Shown piece after piece: positions 1-9,927 of a stretch of 27,873 nucleotides of DNA (position 1 is its first letter; the number at the start of each line of letters is the position of its first letter). The notes under the pieces are model-generated. The model ran no database searches, had not been told where the DNA came from, and worked only from the letters and a program-made list of their open reading frames with translations. The stretch spans positions 419,593 through 447,465 of the forward strand of contig NW_019091533.1 in NCBI RefSeq assembly GCF_001949145.1, given 5' to 3'. Source of the DNA: Acanthaster planci. Taxonomy: Eukaryota; Echinodermata; Asteroidea; Valvatida; Acanthasteridae. Made by a program: the position numbers and the translations under genes.

Positions 1-87
1 GCTAGGCTAAGTTACTGCTGGTATTTGACGGGGGTGAATTGGAGTCTCTTATAGCTACTGACAGCAAGCGTCGGGAAAATAAAAAAA

Positions 88-159
88 GTCACTTCTGGGA
101 TTCGAACCCACCGTCTAACGGTCTGATAACCGCGAGCCTAACCACTCGGCCATCTCAGA
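88..159 (-). pseudogene. tRNA-like sequence (degenerate tRNA or tRNA-derived SINE head)
   Basis: Read on the minus strand, this has an A box (TGGCCGAGTGG) with a paired D arm (GCC/GGC) and a perfect B box (GGTTCGAATCC). A run of seven T follows directly (81-87 on the plus strand is A7), as expected of a pol III terminator. The two acceptor halves (near 153-159 and 88-94) do not pair, and the anticodon stem encloses only a six-base loop. I therefore read it as a non-functional tRNA copy or SINE head. Both pol III promoter boxes are intact, so transcription is possible. Confidence 0.6.
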
Positions 160-261
160 GAAACTGTTTTTTGCTGTTCATGTTAATTTAATAAGGAGAT
201 AACAAAGTCATTCAACTTACTGCACACAATGTTGCTGTGTAAATAGTGAATGATTGAAACG

Positions 262-740
262 TTAATCCGCCCAGGGCCGAAGTGCACCCTCACCAGCGAA
301 AGAAAGACGGGGGTACTAAGTTTTCCAACCGGGTTCTAACACGCGTTCGGCGTGCACGCAAAGACCGCACAATTATTCTAGACTAGGCTTCATAGAATTT
401 TATGGCTGGAATTCTTCAACTGTGCGTAAATTCCCTATACTGAGGGGTGAATTTGCGCTGAGTTTTGATTTTAGTCGGGCGCCACGCAGTTCTAAAAATC
501 CTGTAGTTTTAAATAGGGCCTGGCGGTCTATTCGTTTATATGTCTGTGCTCAAAGTCGCAGCACAGGCGCGCTTCATGTATATGCGCGTTTGACGAGAAG
601 CACGCTGAATACGCGTAACTAATTTTTACTCCGGCATGTATGGTCTTTGCGTACACGCAGAACGCGTGGAAGAACCCGCTTGTAACCGCCTGTCTTTCTT
701 TTCTTTGGGGTGCAGTTCGGGGCGGTTGGTTGAATTTATA
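262..740. mobile_element. Foldback (inverted-repeat) element, unclassified
   Basis: The left arm (about 265-371) and right arm (about 639-735) are imperfect inverted copies. Matching blocks include CGGGTTCTNNCACGCGTTC, the CGCAAAGACC block, GAAAGAAAGAC and GTGCACCC/CTGCACCC. The central 270 bp is not self-complementary and has no recognisable coding content. I could not define target-site duplications, so the ends are approximate. Confidence 0.55.
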
Positions 741-3700
741 AAGATTCGCTCGTCGACCACCATCTGAAAAGGATGGGCCCGCCTGATGGCTTTGTACTGT
801 GATTGGCCATACGCCGAGCAAGACCTGTGACTGTGAGGTTGTCGCTTCCTGTTAGCGAAACTTTTTTTTTCAGCTCAGTGATAATGTTTTAGCGCTGGCT
901 TGGCATAGGCAAAGTGTCACGATAAAAACATGGCCTTGATACAATCACAGTGTGGTAATTTCAAACCAATAGTTGTCTTGATCAATTTTGAAAGAACGAA
1001 TAAAGTGTAGTGAGAGTATTTTTCGCGATGAGGAAGAAAAAATCGAACTGATAACCGGCGCTTGTGGTAACGCATAGAGCGAGCTTGCGCACCTGGCAGA
1101 TATTCACCTACAATGCCCTGCGTGTCGTTAGCTGTGACCCCATGTGAAGTGTTTCCTTCGCTAAAATCTGTGCAAGGCCATCAGCCCTTCCCAGCGCCCT
1201 CTTCGGGGGCTGGGCGATGAGCGAAGTTTGTTGATTATTTATCGGATGCATTTTTGCTATTAATATGCTCTTCCATAATTTACACGTACATGAAAATAGC
1301 ATATACTACAATCTCATCACTCACACCTGTATTTCACGTTGAAAATTCTTTATGATAGTGACTGAAAAAGATGTTGACAGTTTTAGTCAGAACAAAACGA
1401 TTCCCGGTGCAACCATGATACGCGATACCGCTAGCCTAGTCTTATTTCAATAAATTGTCCTAGTTTGACATGTTGCATTCTGCTAACGATTCATCACATC
1501 ACATTAATCGGTTCTGCTGATCATCCAGTTAATTCCAATACGTTCAAAAGGCTGATGTAAATCCTTAAAAATAACGAAAATCTCAGTATCTTCAATCTTT
1601 TACAATTTGACACTTATTTTCATCTCAAATGAACTTTCTTTTAGACTTTGAGAGACGGCTTGCCCCTTTGCCGGAAGATGATAGGATAATGCTGGAGTAA
1701 TCGGACCATAACAAGATCTGAGACAAAAACACTGATATTAACCTGTAAGTTAGACCATGTTCTGATACCCATTTTTCAGGACTGGCTCGCCAGTGCTGGA
1801 GAAAATGACAGGTCGTTTTCATAAAAGGGAAATAAGCTTCAACATTGTAGTAGGATTCTTTGGGACTGTGTATGTTACTGACGATGCATTGTTCGCCAAC
1901 AATCAACACTAAGAGCCTGTTTCCAAGACTGGAGCGAGAATGAACTCACAAAAAGAACGAAGGAAAATACGTGTAAGTGTTTTTTTTTTCAATTCTAGCA
2001 GACGGTGATAAGTCCATAGGAGCAGTGTGGCATATCAGAACATCAACGGGCCGGGAACGCGCCGCAGCCTCGAGCCGTTTTGGGCAAGATCGGGACAACC
2101 TTGTTTGACGACTGGTCAAACTTGCTGGTACACCCAGAGTAGCCTACATTTTTTGCACATGTTGAAAGCGACAATTAGTCGTCACTCGAACTTACAATTA
2201 CTCAACACTATGAGCTGAGGTTTTTAGGGTCCCACAGTCATGGGCGTCGCACGGTGATTTTGGGGTTGGTCTTGCCACTTGGGACGGATGAAAAATTAAA
2301 CAGTACAAAGAGGGAAAGCGAAAAAGATGGGAAAAAAAGATTCAATGGGATGGAAACATCAGCCTGTTGAAAAAAAAAATCGATGCCCTCCAGCAGCTAC
2401 GTTTTTATGGGGAGGGGGGGATGAGTACTTTTCCCCCGGAAAATCCTTGTGAAAAACAAAATCCTGGCGACGCATGAAACTAAATAATTACTCTTAGTAT
2501 GAAAAGACTCGACGACATTAACTCTTCCATAGCCCAGGTCATTTTTAAAGCAGGTCGTTTTGTAGCTGTAATAAGTGCATGTTTTGTGAAATCAAACATA
2601 TGGTCAATAGCGATAAGATTATGATTTTTGAAATTTTCAAAATAGCGGCTACCATTGTATCCAGTCAGGATTCGGGGATGATGTACACAGAAACACGTTG
2701 AAGTTGGCAGATGAAGAAAATATTCTCAAAAGGGTTTAACCTGGTACCAAATTGTATGGCATGCAAGTACCGCTTGCTAGTGCGAGTGACTAAAATCCTT
2801 TTAAAAACTCCTGTGAAAACTGCAGAGCTAATTAATAAAGCCTAACATCCTCAGTATGACTTACACAACACCAAATTGTCATCAAAAGTTAATATCTACC
2901 AAGGATTTTCAATTTCATTAACATTGCAGCTTTAAAATGGCAAGCAGGAAACACCTGTAAGTTGAGCGATTGTGTAGTTCGAAATATTTCCCGTTGAAGT
3001 GGGATTGTGGTGTAGACATGCGGGCCTATTGTTCAATACTGTAGGGTCGTATTTTTTTTTAACCCAAACCATTGCATAATCCGGAACCTGTAACCTCGAT
3101 GTTTTTCACTGAGCGTAAGAAGTTACGAGGCAGCTACTACAGCGACGAGGACAACTACATTTCATGCACTCTGTGCACGCGAAGACTGCATAGTTCAAGA
3201 GTGCAAGGGCCCTTCTTGTAGGGCAGCCAGGAAACGAGCGATCAAAGTACTGTTCCAAACATTTCCCGTGGTGTTTGTACATGCATTGTTCTAAACTGTT
3301 TGATTTGTGTTTAATGCCCCCCCCCACACAATCTGGGTCCTGCTGCTACCTCGACTTTTTTCACTGTGCGTGCCAGTGTAATACGTCACGAACACAGCTA
3401 CTTAGGCCTACACAAAGAAGGGAATCTCCAGGACTTCCAAAGCATTCCAAACGTTTGCAAGCGAATATTATTTTAGCCTGCGTAGTTTCATACAGAGTTC
3501 AAGCGCCTCTTCAGTGATGTAAACGAAATTGTAAAGGGGGTAGCCGTGTATATTTTTAACAGATTGATTCTAGTGATGTTCGTCAACATTTCGGGGTAGG
3601 CTCAACAGACTAATGCTCCAGGGCCATTCACAGATCTGTACTTTTTACAGTAAATTTCATTTCACGATATTTTTGTTATGATTTAAAGTCATTTTTGATT

Positions 3701-4501
3701 GTTGTTTTTGTTCTGGTTCATTTTTACCACTAGCTGGATTAAACTTGAGATCAAAATATTCATTATATTTCACACTTTATATCGCTGATCAGCAACTACG
3801 AGCCTCCAGCTGGACCAAGAGAGGTTGCGATTTTCTGAGCAACGGAGGCTCCTTTGGTCGGTACTGAACTTCGCTGGTTTACGAACGACTAAGAAATGCA
3901 CGTGTTACGTTCGGATCGCTACCAACAAAATGAGCACCCCCCACCCATGTGGCTCTTTTCAATCGATGAGGTGGTGCTTCTGCTTGAAGTGAACACATAC
4001 ATGTACATGGGCGGTGAAAAAAATCAGAGTTTTGAATTTAAGAATTAAATATTATCCAATTGTTTTACAAAATAAGTTTTAAAAGATGCCCGACCTTGAA
4101 GCGCCTCTACAAACCATGGAAGCTTTGCCAAAAAAAAAAAAGAGGAAAGTGAGTAGAATCCGGAATAGCTGACTGCAGAAACTCCCCTCTGCTAGTTCAA
4201 ATCGGTTAAATCTCCCTGTGAAGTGCAAAGCACTCTTCAGCAAGCAACACGAGCTGATTTTTGGAAATACGTGGATCTGATAAACCATCCTGTCGTGTCA
4301 CATTACAATAACTATTTGAAACCTCGTCAGTATTTGCAAAAACGCCCTACATTCCGAGATCACCGTATTAGCTTATACCAAACTTGTATGAATAGAAGAA
4401 CAATTCGAGAATGCAAATTTTCGTGTGTTTCTAGATGGGGACATTTATCTATGAGATCTTGTTTCCGAACTTCTCCCCGCAGACTGTGGTTGGATAACAT
4501 A
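741..4501. other. Intergenic region without recognised genes
   Basis: No exon, domain or RNA gene was recognised on either strand. Open frames here are 60-115 codons, have no recognisable family and show no consistent exon structure. There are homopolymer runs and scattered short hairpins (for example near 1187-1211). Two loosely similar segments near 3090-3140 and 3345-3400 both carry a TACCTCGA/TAACCTCGA plus TTTTTCACTG pattern, which may reflect an old duplication. Confidence 0.5.
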
Positions 4502-4512
4502 GGGAAAATCCC
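4502..4512. promoter_or_regulatory. kappaB-like palindrome upstream of SAA
   Basis: The 11-base sequence GGGAAAATCCC matches the form of an NF-kappaB/Rel site. It lies about 50 bp upstream of a TATA-like box and about 780 bp before the SAA start codon. Mammalian acute-phase SAA promoters are NF-kappaB-driven, so the position fits, but function here is inferred from sequence alone. Confidence 0.4.
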
Positions 4513-4562
4513 AAGATATGCCAGGTCATGGCTAATCAAAGTTCAATTTCCGGACAGGAGTC

Positions 4563-4570
4563 AATAAATA
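4563..4570 (+). promoter_or_regulatory. TATA-like box of the SAA promoter (candidate)
   Basis: AATAAATA lies upstream of a GC-richer stretch that ends in a good splice donor (CAG/GTAATT at 4643/4644). With a start site about 30 bp downstream, this would give a short non-coding first exon of roughly 50 nt. Vertebrate SAA genes also begin with a non-coding exon. Confidence 0.35.
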
Positions 4571-4594
4571 CTCGCGAGTAGGGCTCCTTCTCTG

Positions 4595-4643
4595 AACAGA
4601 TCTGCTTCAGCTTCTTCTGCCATCGAGTCGGACCAGCGCGCAG
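4595..4643 (+). other. Candidate non-coding exon 1 (5' UTR) of SAA
   Basis: The 3' end is set by the donor CAG/GTAATT at 4643/4644. The 5' end is only estimated from the TATA-like box. The matching acceptor would be the pyrimidine-rich TCCCGTATCTAG ending at 5267, which places 20 nt of leader before the ATG at 5288. RNA evidence is needed to confirm it. Confidence 0.35.
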
Positions 4644-5287
4644 GTAATTACTTGAACTTTTTCTTTATTATCCCAGTCCTAGAAATCCAGGCACACGAAA
4701 CTGACATCATTTTTATCGATTTGTAGCGATCGCGAAACACATGATAAACCAGAATCAATAAGATCGATTCTGGTGTTGTTTCAGTTAGGCTCTGGTGTGC
4801 AATTATGTACGAAAACTATGGAGAAAAAAGCATAACGAAGCATTTTCTTACCAAACTCAATTTCATGACTGTGGTCACCACAAAGCACTCGCGCATCAGG
4901 CTTATGAACAAAAGTCTCTGCCTTGAGAGCTCTTTGTACCGGAGGAGTTTTGCACCATACCTGTGAAAGAACAAAGCTTTACCAGCTTGTCTGCAAAATT
5001 CACCCACAGTTTTCAGTTGCTTTCTGCAGTGTTTTTGCTCCGTTGATGTAAGTTTTATTGCTAAATACAATGTCTAAAACCAAGTACAGTGTCTTTGGGA
5101 TGCTGTCGCTCGATCAAACGTGTACCTTTGATAGGCCCGTTTGACTTTAGAGGTAAGCAACTTTCTCATACTTGGATATCCGAAGTTTAGCTGAAAGATG
5201 TTCTGCTTAAAGGACTCTGTAGGGAAGAGTGCAAGACTTACTCTCTTCACCATTGTCCCGTATCTAGGTAGACCAACAAAATACAAG

Positions 5288-5427
5288 ATGAACTACAACG
5301 TGGTTGCCCTTCTGGTGTTAGGCGTCCTGGTGATGCCCTCCAGCGCTTGGCCGGACTGGTTTGATCGAGCCAGGGACTTTGTGAGTCAAGCCTGGCAAGG
5401 GGCTGACGACATGTACCAAGCTTACAA
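5288..5427 (+). CDS. SAA: SAA coding exon 1 (signal peptide and N-terminal helix)
   Basis: Encodes residues 1-46 plus two bases. It runs from ATG through the signal peptide to the helix [19 protein letters not shown], ending TAC AA before the donor GTAGGA at 5428. An untranslated part of the same exon probably starts at 5268. Confidence 0.93.
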
Positions 5428-6855
5428 GTAGGAAGCAAATTTGAATTTTTAAGTACAAGTGGCAGTAACCTCAAATGGCAAGATGGAATCAACCCTATAC
5501 TTATTTCTCATTCATGCCCTATGCTTTTTGAGTGCCAAATTTGTAGATACCGTGCGGTCTTGAGAAATTTCCATGAAGTTTACCGGAAAATTCTCCTTTG
5601 TGTCATTGTCTGTGCTGAGGACGTGTTACTCTCGGTCATAATTGTTACAATCTCGGTATAACCTTTGATGAGATGATCAAAACTTAGTTTGGAATGGATA
5701 TGCAGTAGTGTCTGAATGATTTTCATTCCATGCTAGTTGTCAAAAAAGTCGGCAGTGCCCCAATTGAAATCATGCAGATGTGGAGACCTTTGGTCGTAGA
5801 AATAGCATGGGGCTCTGTCATGGGCAGAGCATAACATCGCGTGTACGCAGATTTTTGAAATTGGATCCGTTGCAAGGCATGACGATTTTATTCTTGTATT
5901 TTTTCCCAACAGTGACATGCGTGAGGCTAACTACATAGGTTCAGACAAGTATTTCCATGCAAGAGGCAACTACGACGCCGCTCAGAGGGGCCCTGGGGGA
6001 GCTTGGGTAGCTGAAGTCATCAGGTAAGGGCTATTTTTAGTTTGAAAAAAGATCGACGACCCCCATTATTATTTTTAGAAACTCCACACGCCATTCGCTT
6101 GTTTGCCTGCAGCTCGCTAGCACTTGGTTAGCTTGTTCCCAAACTTGCAGAAATTAACAGACGTTTGTTGCTCAATTTAAAAGAAACTTGGAGTGCTTTG
6201 GTAAAAGATCTGTCAGTAGGCCTATGAACCGGACTTAAACTACAAAAATCAATTGCCAATGAGTCGGTCAAATCAATCTTGTTTCCGAATAAGGAGTTGT
6301 ACTAGATGTAAGTCCAGAAGAGGACTTAGAAATATAGAGGGCGGTGTTACATCACATTCAACCTCTATTAACCAAGATTTAAGATTTATTTCATTTTCTA
6401 CAGCATAATAATCACACACGATAATAGAACTTTTAATAAATACGTAAAAATGATTGAATGATACTGCAGTACGCTTTAGAAAGGATGTTGCAGGGGGGTA
6501 CCCAATGAAAGCAATGCTTGTAATAACCAAAATTGTAATAACCAAAATTATAAATAACCAAAATTCGGACCGTCAAGTTCTTGGTGTTGTTCCCAGAACC
6601 AAATCAACCTTCCGAACTTGCAACAATAAACCGCATTCTTGTCTCTTGCACATTAGTTCAACATTTTCCAATCCCTTCTTTTTAAATCCTTCAATGTGAC
6701 CTCCATTTTTCTGCAGCAATGCCCGCGAAGGCTGGCAGGGTGCCAGCGGGCGGGGAGCAGAGGACACCAGAGCCGACCAGGAGGCGAACGAATGGGGCCG
6801 CAGTGGTGGGGATCCCAACATATTCCGCCCGGAAGGACTTCCAGACCGATATTAG
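5288..6855 (+). CDS. SAA: Serum amyloid A protein, complete three-exon coding region
   Basis: The joined exons 5288-5427, 5913-6023 and 6717-6855 encode 129 aa; human SAA1 is 122 aa. Residues 1-20 form a signal peptide with a hydrophobic core ([12 protein letters not shown]), probable cleavage after SSA, and a mature protein beginning [11 protein letters not shown]. The core from about residue 48, [19 protein letters not shown] followed by [10 protein letters not shown], is nearly identical to vertebrate SAA. The C-terminus keeps the [18 protein letters not shown] and [14 protein letters not shown] blocks. Both introns are phase 2 with GT-AG borders. The family is secreted, forms a helical bundle, binds lipid/HDL and retinol, and acts in innate immune and acute-phase responses. 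An upstream in-frame ATG at 5198 exists, but a likely acceptor at 5267 makes that stretch intronic. The start at 5288 gives a normal signal peptide. The gene looks intact. Confidence 0.95.
5913..6023 (+). CDS. SAA: SAA coding exon 2 (conserved core)
   Basis: The acceptor is TTTTTTCCCAACAG. The exon encodes residues 47-83, including [18 protein letters not shown], the strongest family signature. The donor is CAG/GTAAGG at 6024. The tryptophan of the signature region is kept (GGAWV), but the following Ala of vertebrate SAA is Val here. Confidence 0.96.
6521..6565 (+). repeat. 15-bp tandem triplet in SAA intron 2
   Basis: Three consecutive near-identical 15-bp units of the form TAATAACCAAAATTG lie at 6521, 6536 and 6551. 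This is a small microsatellite-like expansion about 150 bp before the last exon. Confidence 0.8.
6717..6855 (+). CDS. SAA: SAA coding exon 3 (C-terminal region and stop)
   Basis: The acceptor is CATTTTTCTGCAG. The exon encodes residues 84-129: [16 protein letters not shown], then [12 protein letters not shown] and [10 protein letters not shown], with stop TAG at 6853-6855. The ending matches the vertebrate consensus FRPxGLPxxY, so the reading frame is complete. Confidence 0.95.
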
Positions 6856-7072
6856 ACTCGAAGATGAACTGGCCAGCGTGGATCTCTCTAGTTTTGAGCA
6901 GTACATATACGGCTTTGTGATATTTTATACAGAAATCTTGTCGTAGGCCTTTCAAGCTTTTTTGCACACAGACACTGAGAAAGCTTTTTCATGTGTTCGG
7001 CGTTACCTGCGTATGAACTCTCTGATTACTTTGACTTAACCTCGTCATAGATTTTGTGTTTATTAATTAATT

Positions 7073-7183
7073 AATGAGAGACTTTGAGACGTGTGCATAA
7101 GTGCATACTACTTCTGAGCACGCACAATGCCACGAAAAAGGACAGGTATGTTTGATGCCACCATCGTCTCAAAGTCTCCCATT
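7073..7183. repeat. Inverted repeat, 19-bp arms (hairpin or small MITE)
   Basis: AATGAGAGACTTTGAGACG at 7073-7091 and its reverse complement at 7165-7183 differ at one position, with 73 bp between them. The repeat lies about 220 bp past the SAA stop codon and could be in its 3' UTR. Confidence 0.65.
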
Positions 7184-7447
7184 GGAAAGAAACCTTTTGT
7201 AGGTGTACACAAAGCATTGCGTTTTATTCAGTGAAATTTGAAAGACTCAGATCAGGACCATCAATTGTTACAGGAGTGACCTGCGGGAAGCTTTCTTGGG
7301 ATTATTTAAGTGTGAAACTTTCTTCATAATACCAAAATTGTGCCTTATGAATTAAAAAAAATACTTAACTTCAAAGGCTGGTTGCGTATCTCGCCCAATA
7401 ACTGTGTTAAGTTAACGTTACCATGCAATCTTTCCTCCGTTTAACGA

Positions 7448-7453
7448 AATAAA
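7448..7453 (+). terminator. Possible polyadenylation signal for SAA
   Basis: AATAAA hexamer about 595 nt after the SAA stop codon. No cleavage-site evidence is available, and a non-canonical signal nearer the stop is equally possible. Confidence 0.25.
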
Positions 7454-8753
7454 ATTGTGCATTCCAAAAACGCAACCTGGTCTTAACTTTAGTATTTCTT
7501 ACCTCCGTATATTTTTAATCTCACATCATTAAACATTTGAAGCGACTAAAAACTCAGCAAAGTATGAGCTAGGGAAAAAGCGACCGTTGTCAGCAACGTC
7601 TGGCAAGTACATGCATAACCCCCCCCCCCTTTTTATACTTTGCAGTTGGGATTGTTCGTTGACAGACGGATACGGGTATAGGGCTTCATTGGGGACCGAG
7701 GTACCCCAAAGCCAAGGGACTCTTTTACCGTTCGGTTTGGTTCTGAAATAGCGATATGTGAATTTTGTCATCCTTCATTCCCAAAGCGCGTCTACATCCC
7801 CAAATATAGCCTCATCCTTTTAGAAGGGCCCTAAAAGGTTACAGGAAGATCCCCCCGAAAAGTGGCTCGGTTCTGGATCCACTCGCAGTACTATAATTCA
7901 CTCCACAGGTGACCAAGTTCAGAGTTGATCGAGAAGCCTTGAATAATTCGAATCAGGCTCAGTTGCTCGTAATACGAATCTTCCCAACAAGAAGACGGTA
8001 CTTGGTATACATGTTTGATGAATCTAGGGCCTAGTGATGATCAAAGCGAAAGAGGTTAATTCTAAGAACTCGAAACCCACAATTAGGCCCAATGCTTCTC
8101 AGTCAGAAAATTAATAATGGAATTCGTCAAACTATCAACATTGAGCTTTCAGAATGATCCTGCAGGTGACGACCATTTGCCAAATATACCCAAGCACTTG
8201 CAGGTTTAAAGCATTGGCACTGCGCTCCGGGAATGCAGAAAGCAGCCCCGCCCCACACCGACTATTCCTGAAACACCAGCTTCCACGGGGCCGGCGCGAC
8301 CGCCTCCCCATCCCGTGCCACACAGCCCCCATACTCTCCGGCTAAAAACTGGAACAAAAATGAGAGCAGCAGTGAAACAGGCTTATTTCCAGAATACGCG
8401 GAAATCATCTCCCCCCCCCTTCATTATTTTTTACCTTGGGGATGGGCCATTTGATTCCCCCCTCTAGCTTTGCGTTTCGATGTGGTACAACGAACACGCC
8501 TGTTTGCGCCTGAAACTCCAGAGGGCTCTATTCATGTGCACCGCGCGAAACATTGACGTGCGTGATACTTTGAGGTCGGTGTGTATCACGTAACCGCGAC
8601 CGTTTGATCCTGTTTCAGCTAGAGAATGAGATTTTTGCTGCATTTAAATTTATGTAAGTGTGTCTTTCTCAGACAGATTACCTTTTTGTCAGAGGGATGG
8701 TGGTTTGCCAAAGGTTATCGCTACTAGAAACTACTACAAAAGTTATCGGTAGG

Positions 8754-8866
8754 ACCGATGTGAAGTTAGTTCCTCGTTTGACGTTCGACATTCAAGGTTG
8801 AACAAGTAACCGTTTCATATTCGAACGTTGAATACATGTAAGTAACCATTTGACATTCAGGGTGCA
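8754..8866 (+). repeat. Left inverted repeat of the composite element
   Basis: Reverse-complement counterpart of 10757-10869. Differences are scattered substitutions, plus a few extra bases (GGCG) in the right copy near the outer end. Confidence 0.75.
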
Positions 8867-9581
8867 CACTCCTAAGAATAGTGATGTTGCGCAAAAGGGA
8901 CAAAAAAAAAACAAAACCCAAAACGCACCGCGAACGTCCACATCCATTCACATGTACGCAAATTACATTGTACGTGCCTTAATTTTCACAATAATGTATA
9001 AACAAACAACTCTCTCCCACGGAGGGAACCTTGGGCGTAGGGTTCTTCGGAGCCAAACGGGTAAACGGTCAAAGAAGCCTGAGGTGTAGGCGATTGTGTG
9101 TTTTGTTTTGGCACTGTAAATATTAGAAGAGAAATACAGGTTAATGTTATGTTCTCTCTGTTTTCACCGAACTGTTCAACTCAAACGAAATCAGCCAGAC
9201 GCCCCAGCCATCAACGTTTTTTTTGTGCCTTTCTTTACACTTTGGCGACCCCTTTGCCTGCATTTCAACCGGGCAAAGCCAGTTTTCCCCGGTCAAAAGG
9301 GCAAGTGAATGCCTAACCGTACTAACACTACACTGAATTTCTCAAACCAAAATAAAATACCCGAACCCCATGCCCCGCCTGGAGTTTACATCGAATCTGA
9401 TGTCACTGTTCTCAATCGGAGACGACTCCTCGAGACCCGGGGGAATGGGGTCCTTTGAGGTGAAACAAACCCTGAAATGTAGGCGACGGATTTTGACGGC
9501 CGTGTCCTTATGAGAGGAAAAAACACTATTTTTTTTTTCATTATTTGCCTCGTTTCCTCGAAACAATATAATGTATATATA

Positions 9582-9602
9582 AGCTTGTCCTTGTGGGACA
9601 AG
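9582..9602 (+). repeat. Perfect 8-bp hairpin before the endonuclease remnant
   Basis: GCTTGTCC, a 5-base loop, then GGACAAGC. The hairpin lies just upstream of the retroelement-derived frame. Penelope elements can carry structured RNAs, but I see no hammerhead core here, so no function is assigned. Confidence 0.5.
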
Positions 9603-9927
9603 CATCCAACCAACAGTCGCCCCCGATGTATATCGCATTCCACGTGAATGCAACCAAGTGTACATCGGACAAACCGGCAGGAACCTCCCCACCAGACTTC
9701 AATAGCACCGTTTGCACGGCCGACGAGGAGAACATGGCAAGTCGGCCGTCGTCAAACATGCACACTTCGTGGACCACGACACCACATGGGACAATGCAGA
9801 ACTCATCGCTCCCATTCAGAATTTGGTTTCCTAGAAGAATCCGAGAAGCCATCGTGATTTACGGCACAAGTGCGTCCCCCAAGATATCAGTTTGAAGCTC
9901 AGCGACATATGGCGCCCACTCTACTAG
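9601..9927 (+). pseudogene. Decayed Penelope-like element GIY-YIG endonuclease domain
   Basis: One plus-strand frame reads DVYRIPRECNQVYIGQTGR then NLPTRLQ, a stop, HRLHGRRGEHGKSAVVKHAH, then a further block containing W and N. After another stop it reads KNPRSH and ends ISLKLSDIWRPLY before a TAG at 9925. The DVY...YIGQTGR...TRL pattern, the Ser-Ala-Val-x-x-His-Ala block and a terminal LSxIWRPL are the layout of the C-terminal endonuclease of Penelope-like retroelements. Two in-frame stops (near 9703 and 9832) show it is dead. The reverse transcriptase part was not recognised upstream, so only the 3' end is kept. Confidence 0.65.

Larger units (their letters stand above)
6856..8744. other. 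SAA 3' flank and intergenic DNA
   Basis: No second gene was recognised. The SAA 3' UTR begins here. The only canonical AATAAA I see on the plus strand before 7500 is at 7448-7453, nearly 600 nt after the stop codon. The rest is non-coding, with C homopolymers near 7619-7630 and 8411-8419 and a GC-rich island around 8220-8340 without coding features. Confidence 0.5.

Noticed and set aside
4223-4567. 114-codon open frame upstream of SAA
   Set aside because: No recognisable family, no signal or domain, and it overlaps the candidate promoter elements. Best explained as chance.
5198-5287. In-frame upstream ATG that would lengthen SAA by 30 residues
   Set aside because: It would bury the signal peptide behind a charged leader. 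A pyrimidine-rich acceptor ends at 5267, so this stretch is probably intronic.
9380-9620. Possible hammerhead ribozyme near the Penelope remnant
   Set aside because: CTGATG occurs at about 9398, but the required CTGATGA core followed by a GAAA box with flanking stems was not found. Only a simple 8-bp hairpin is present.
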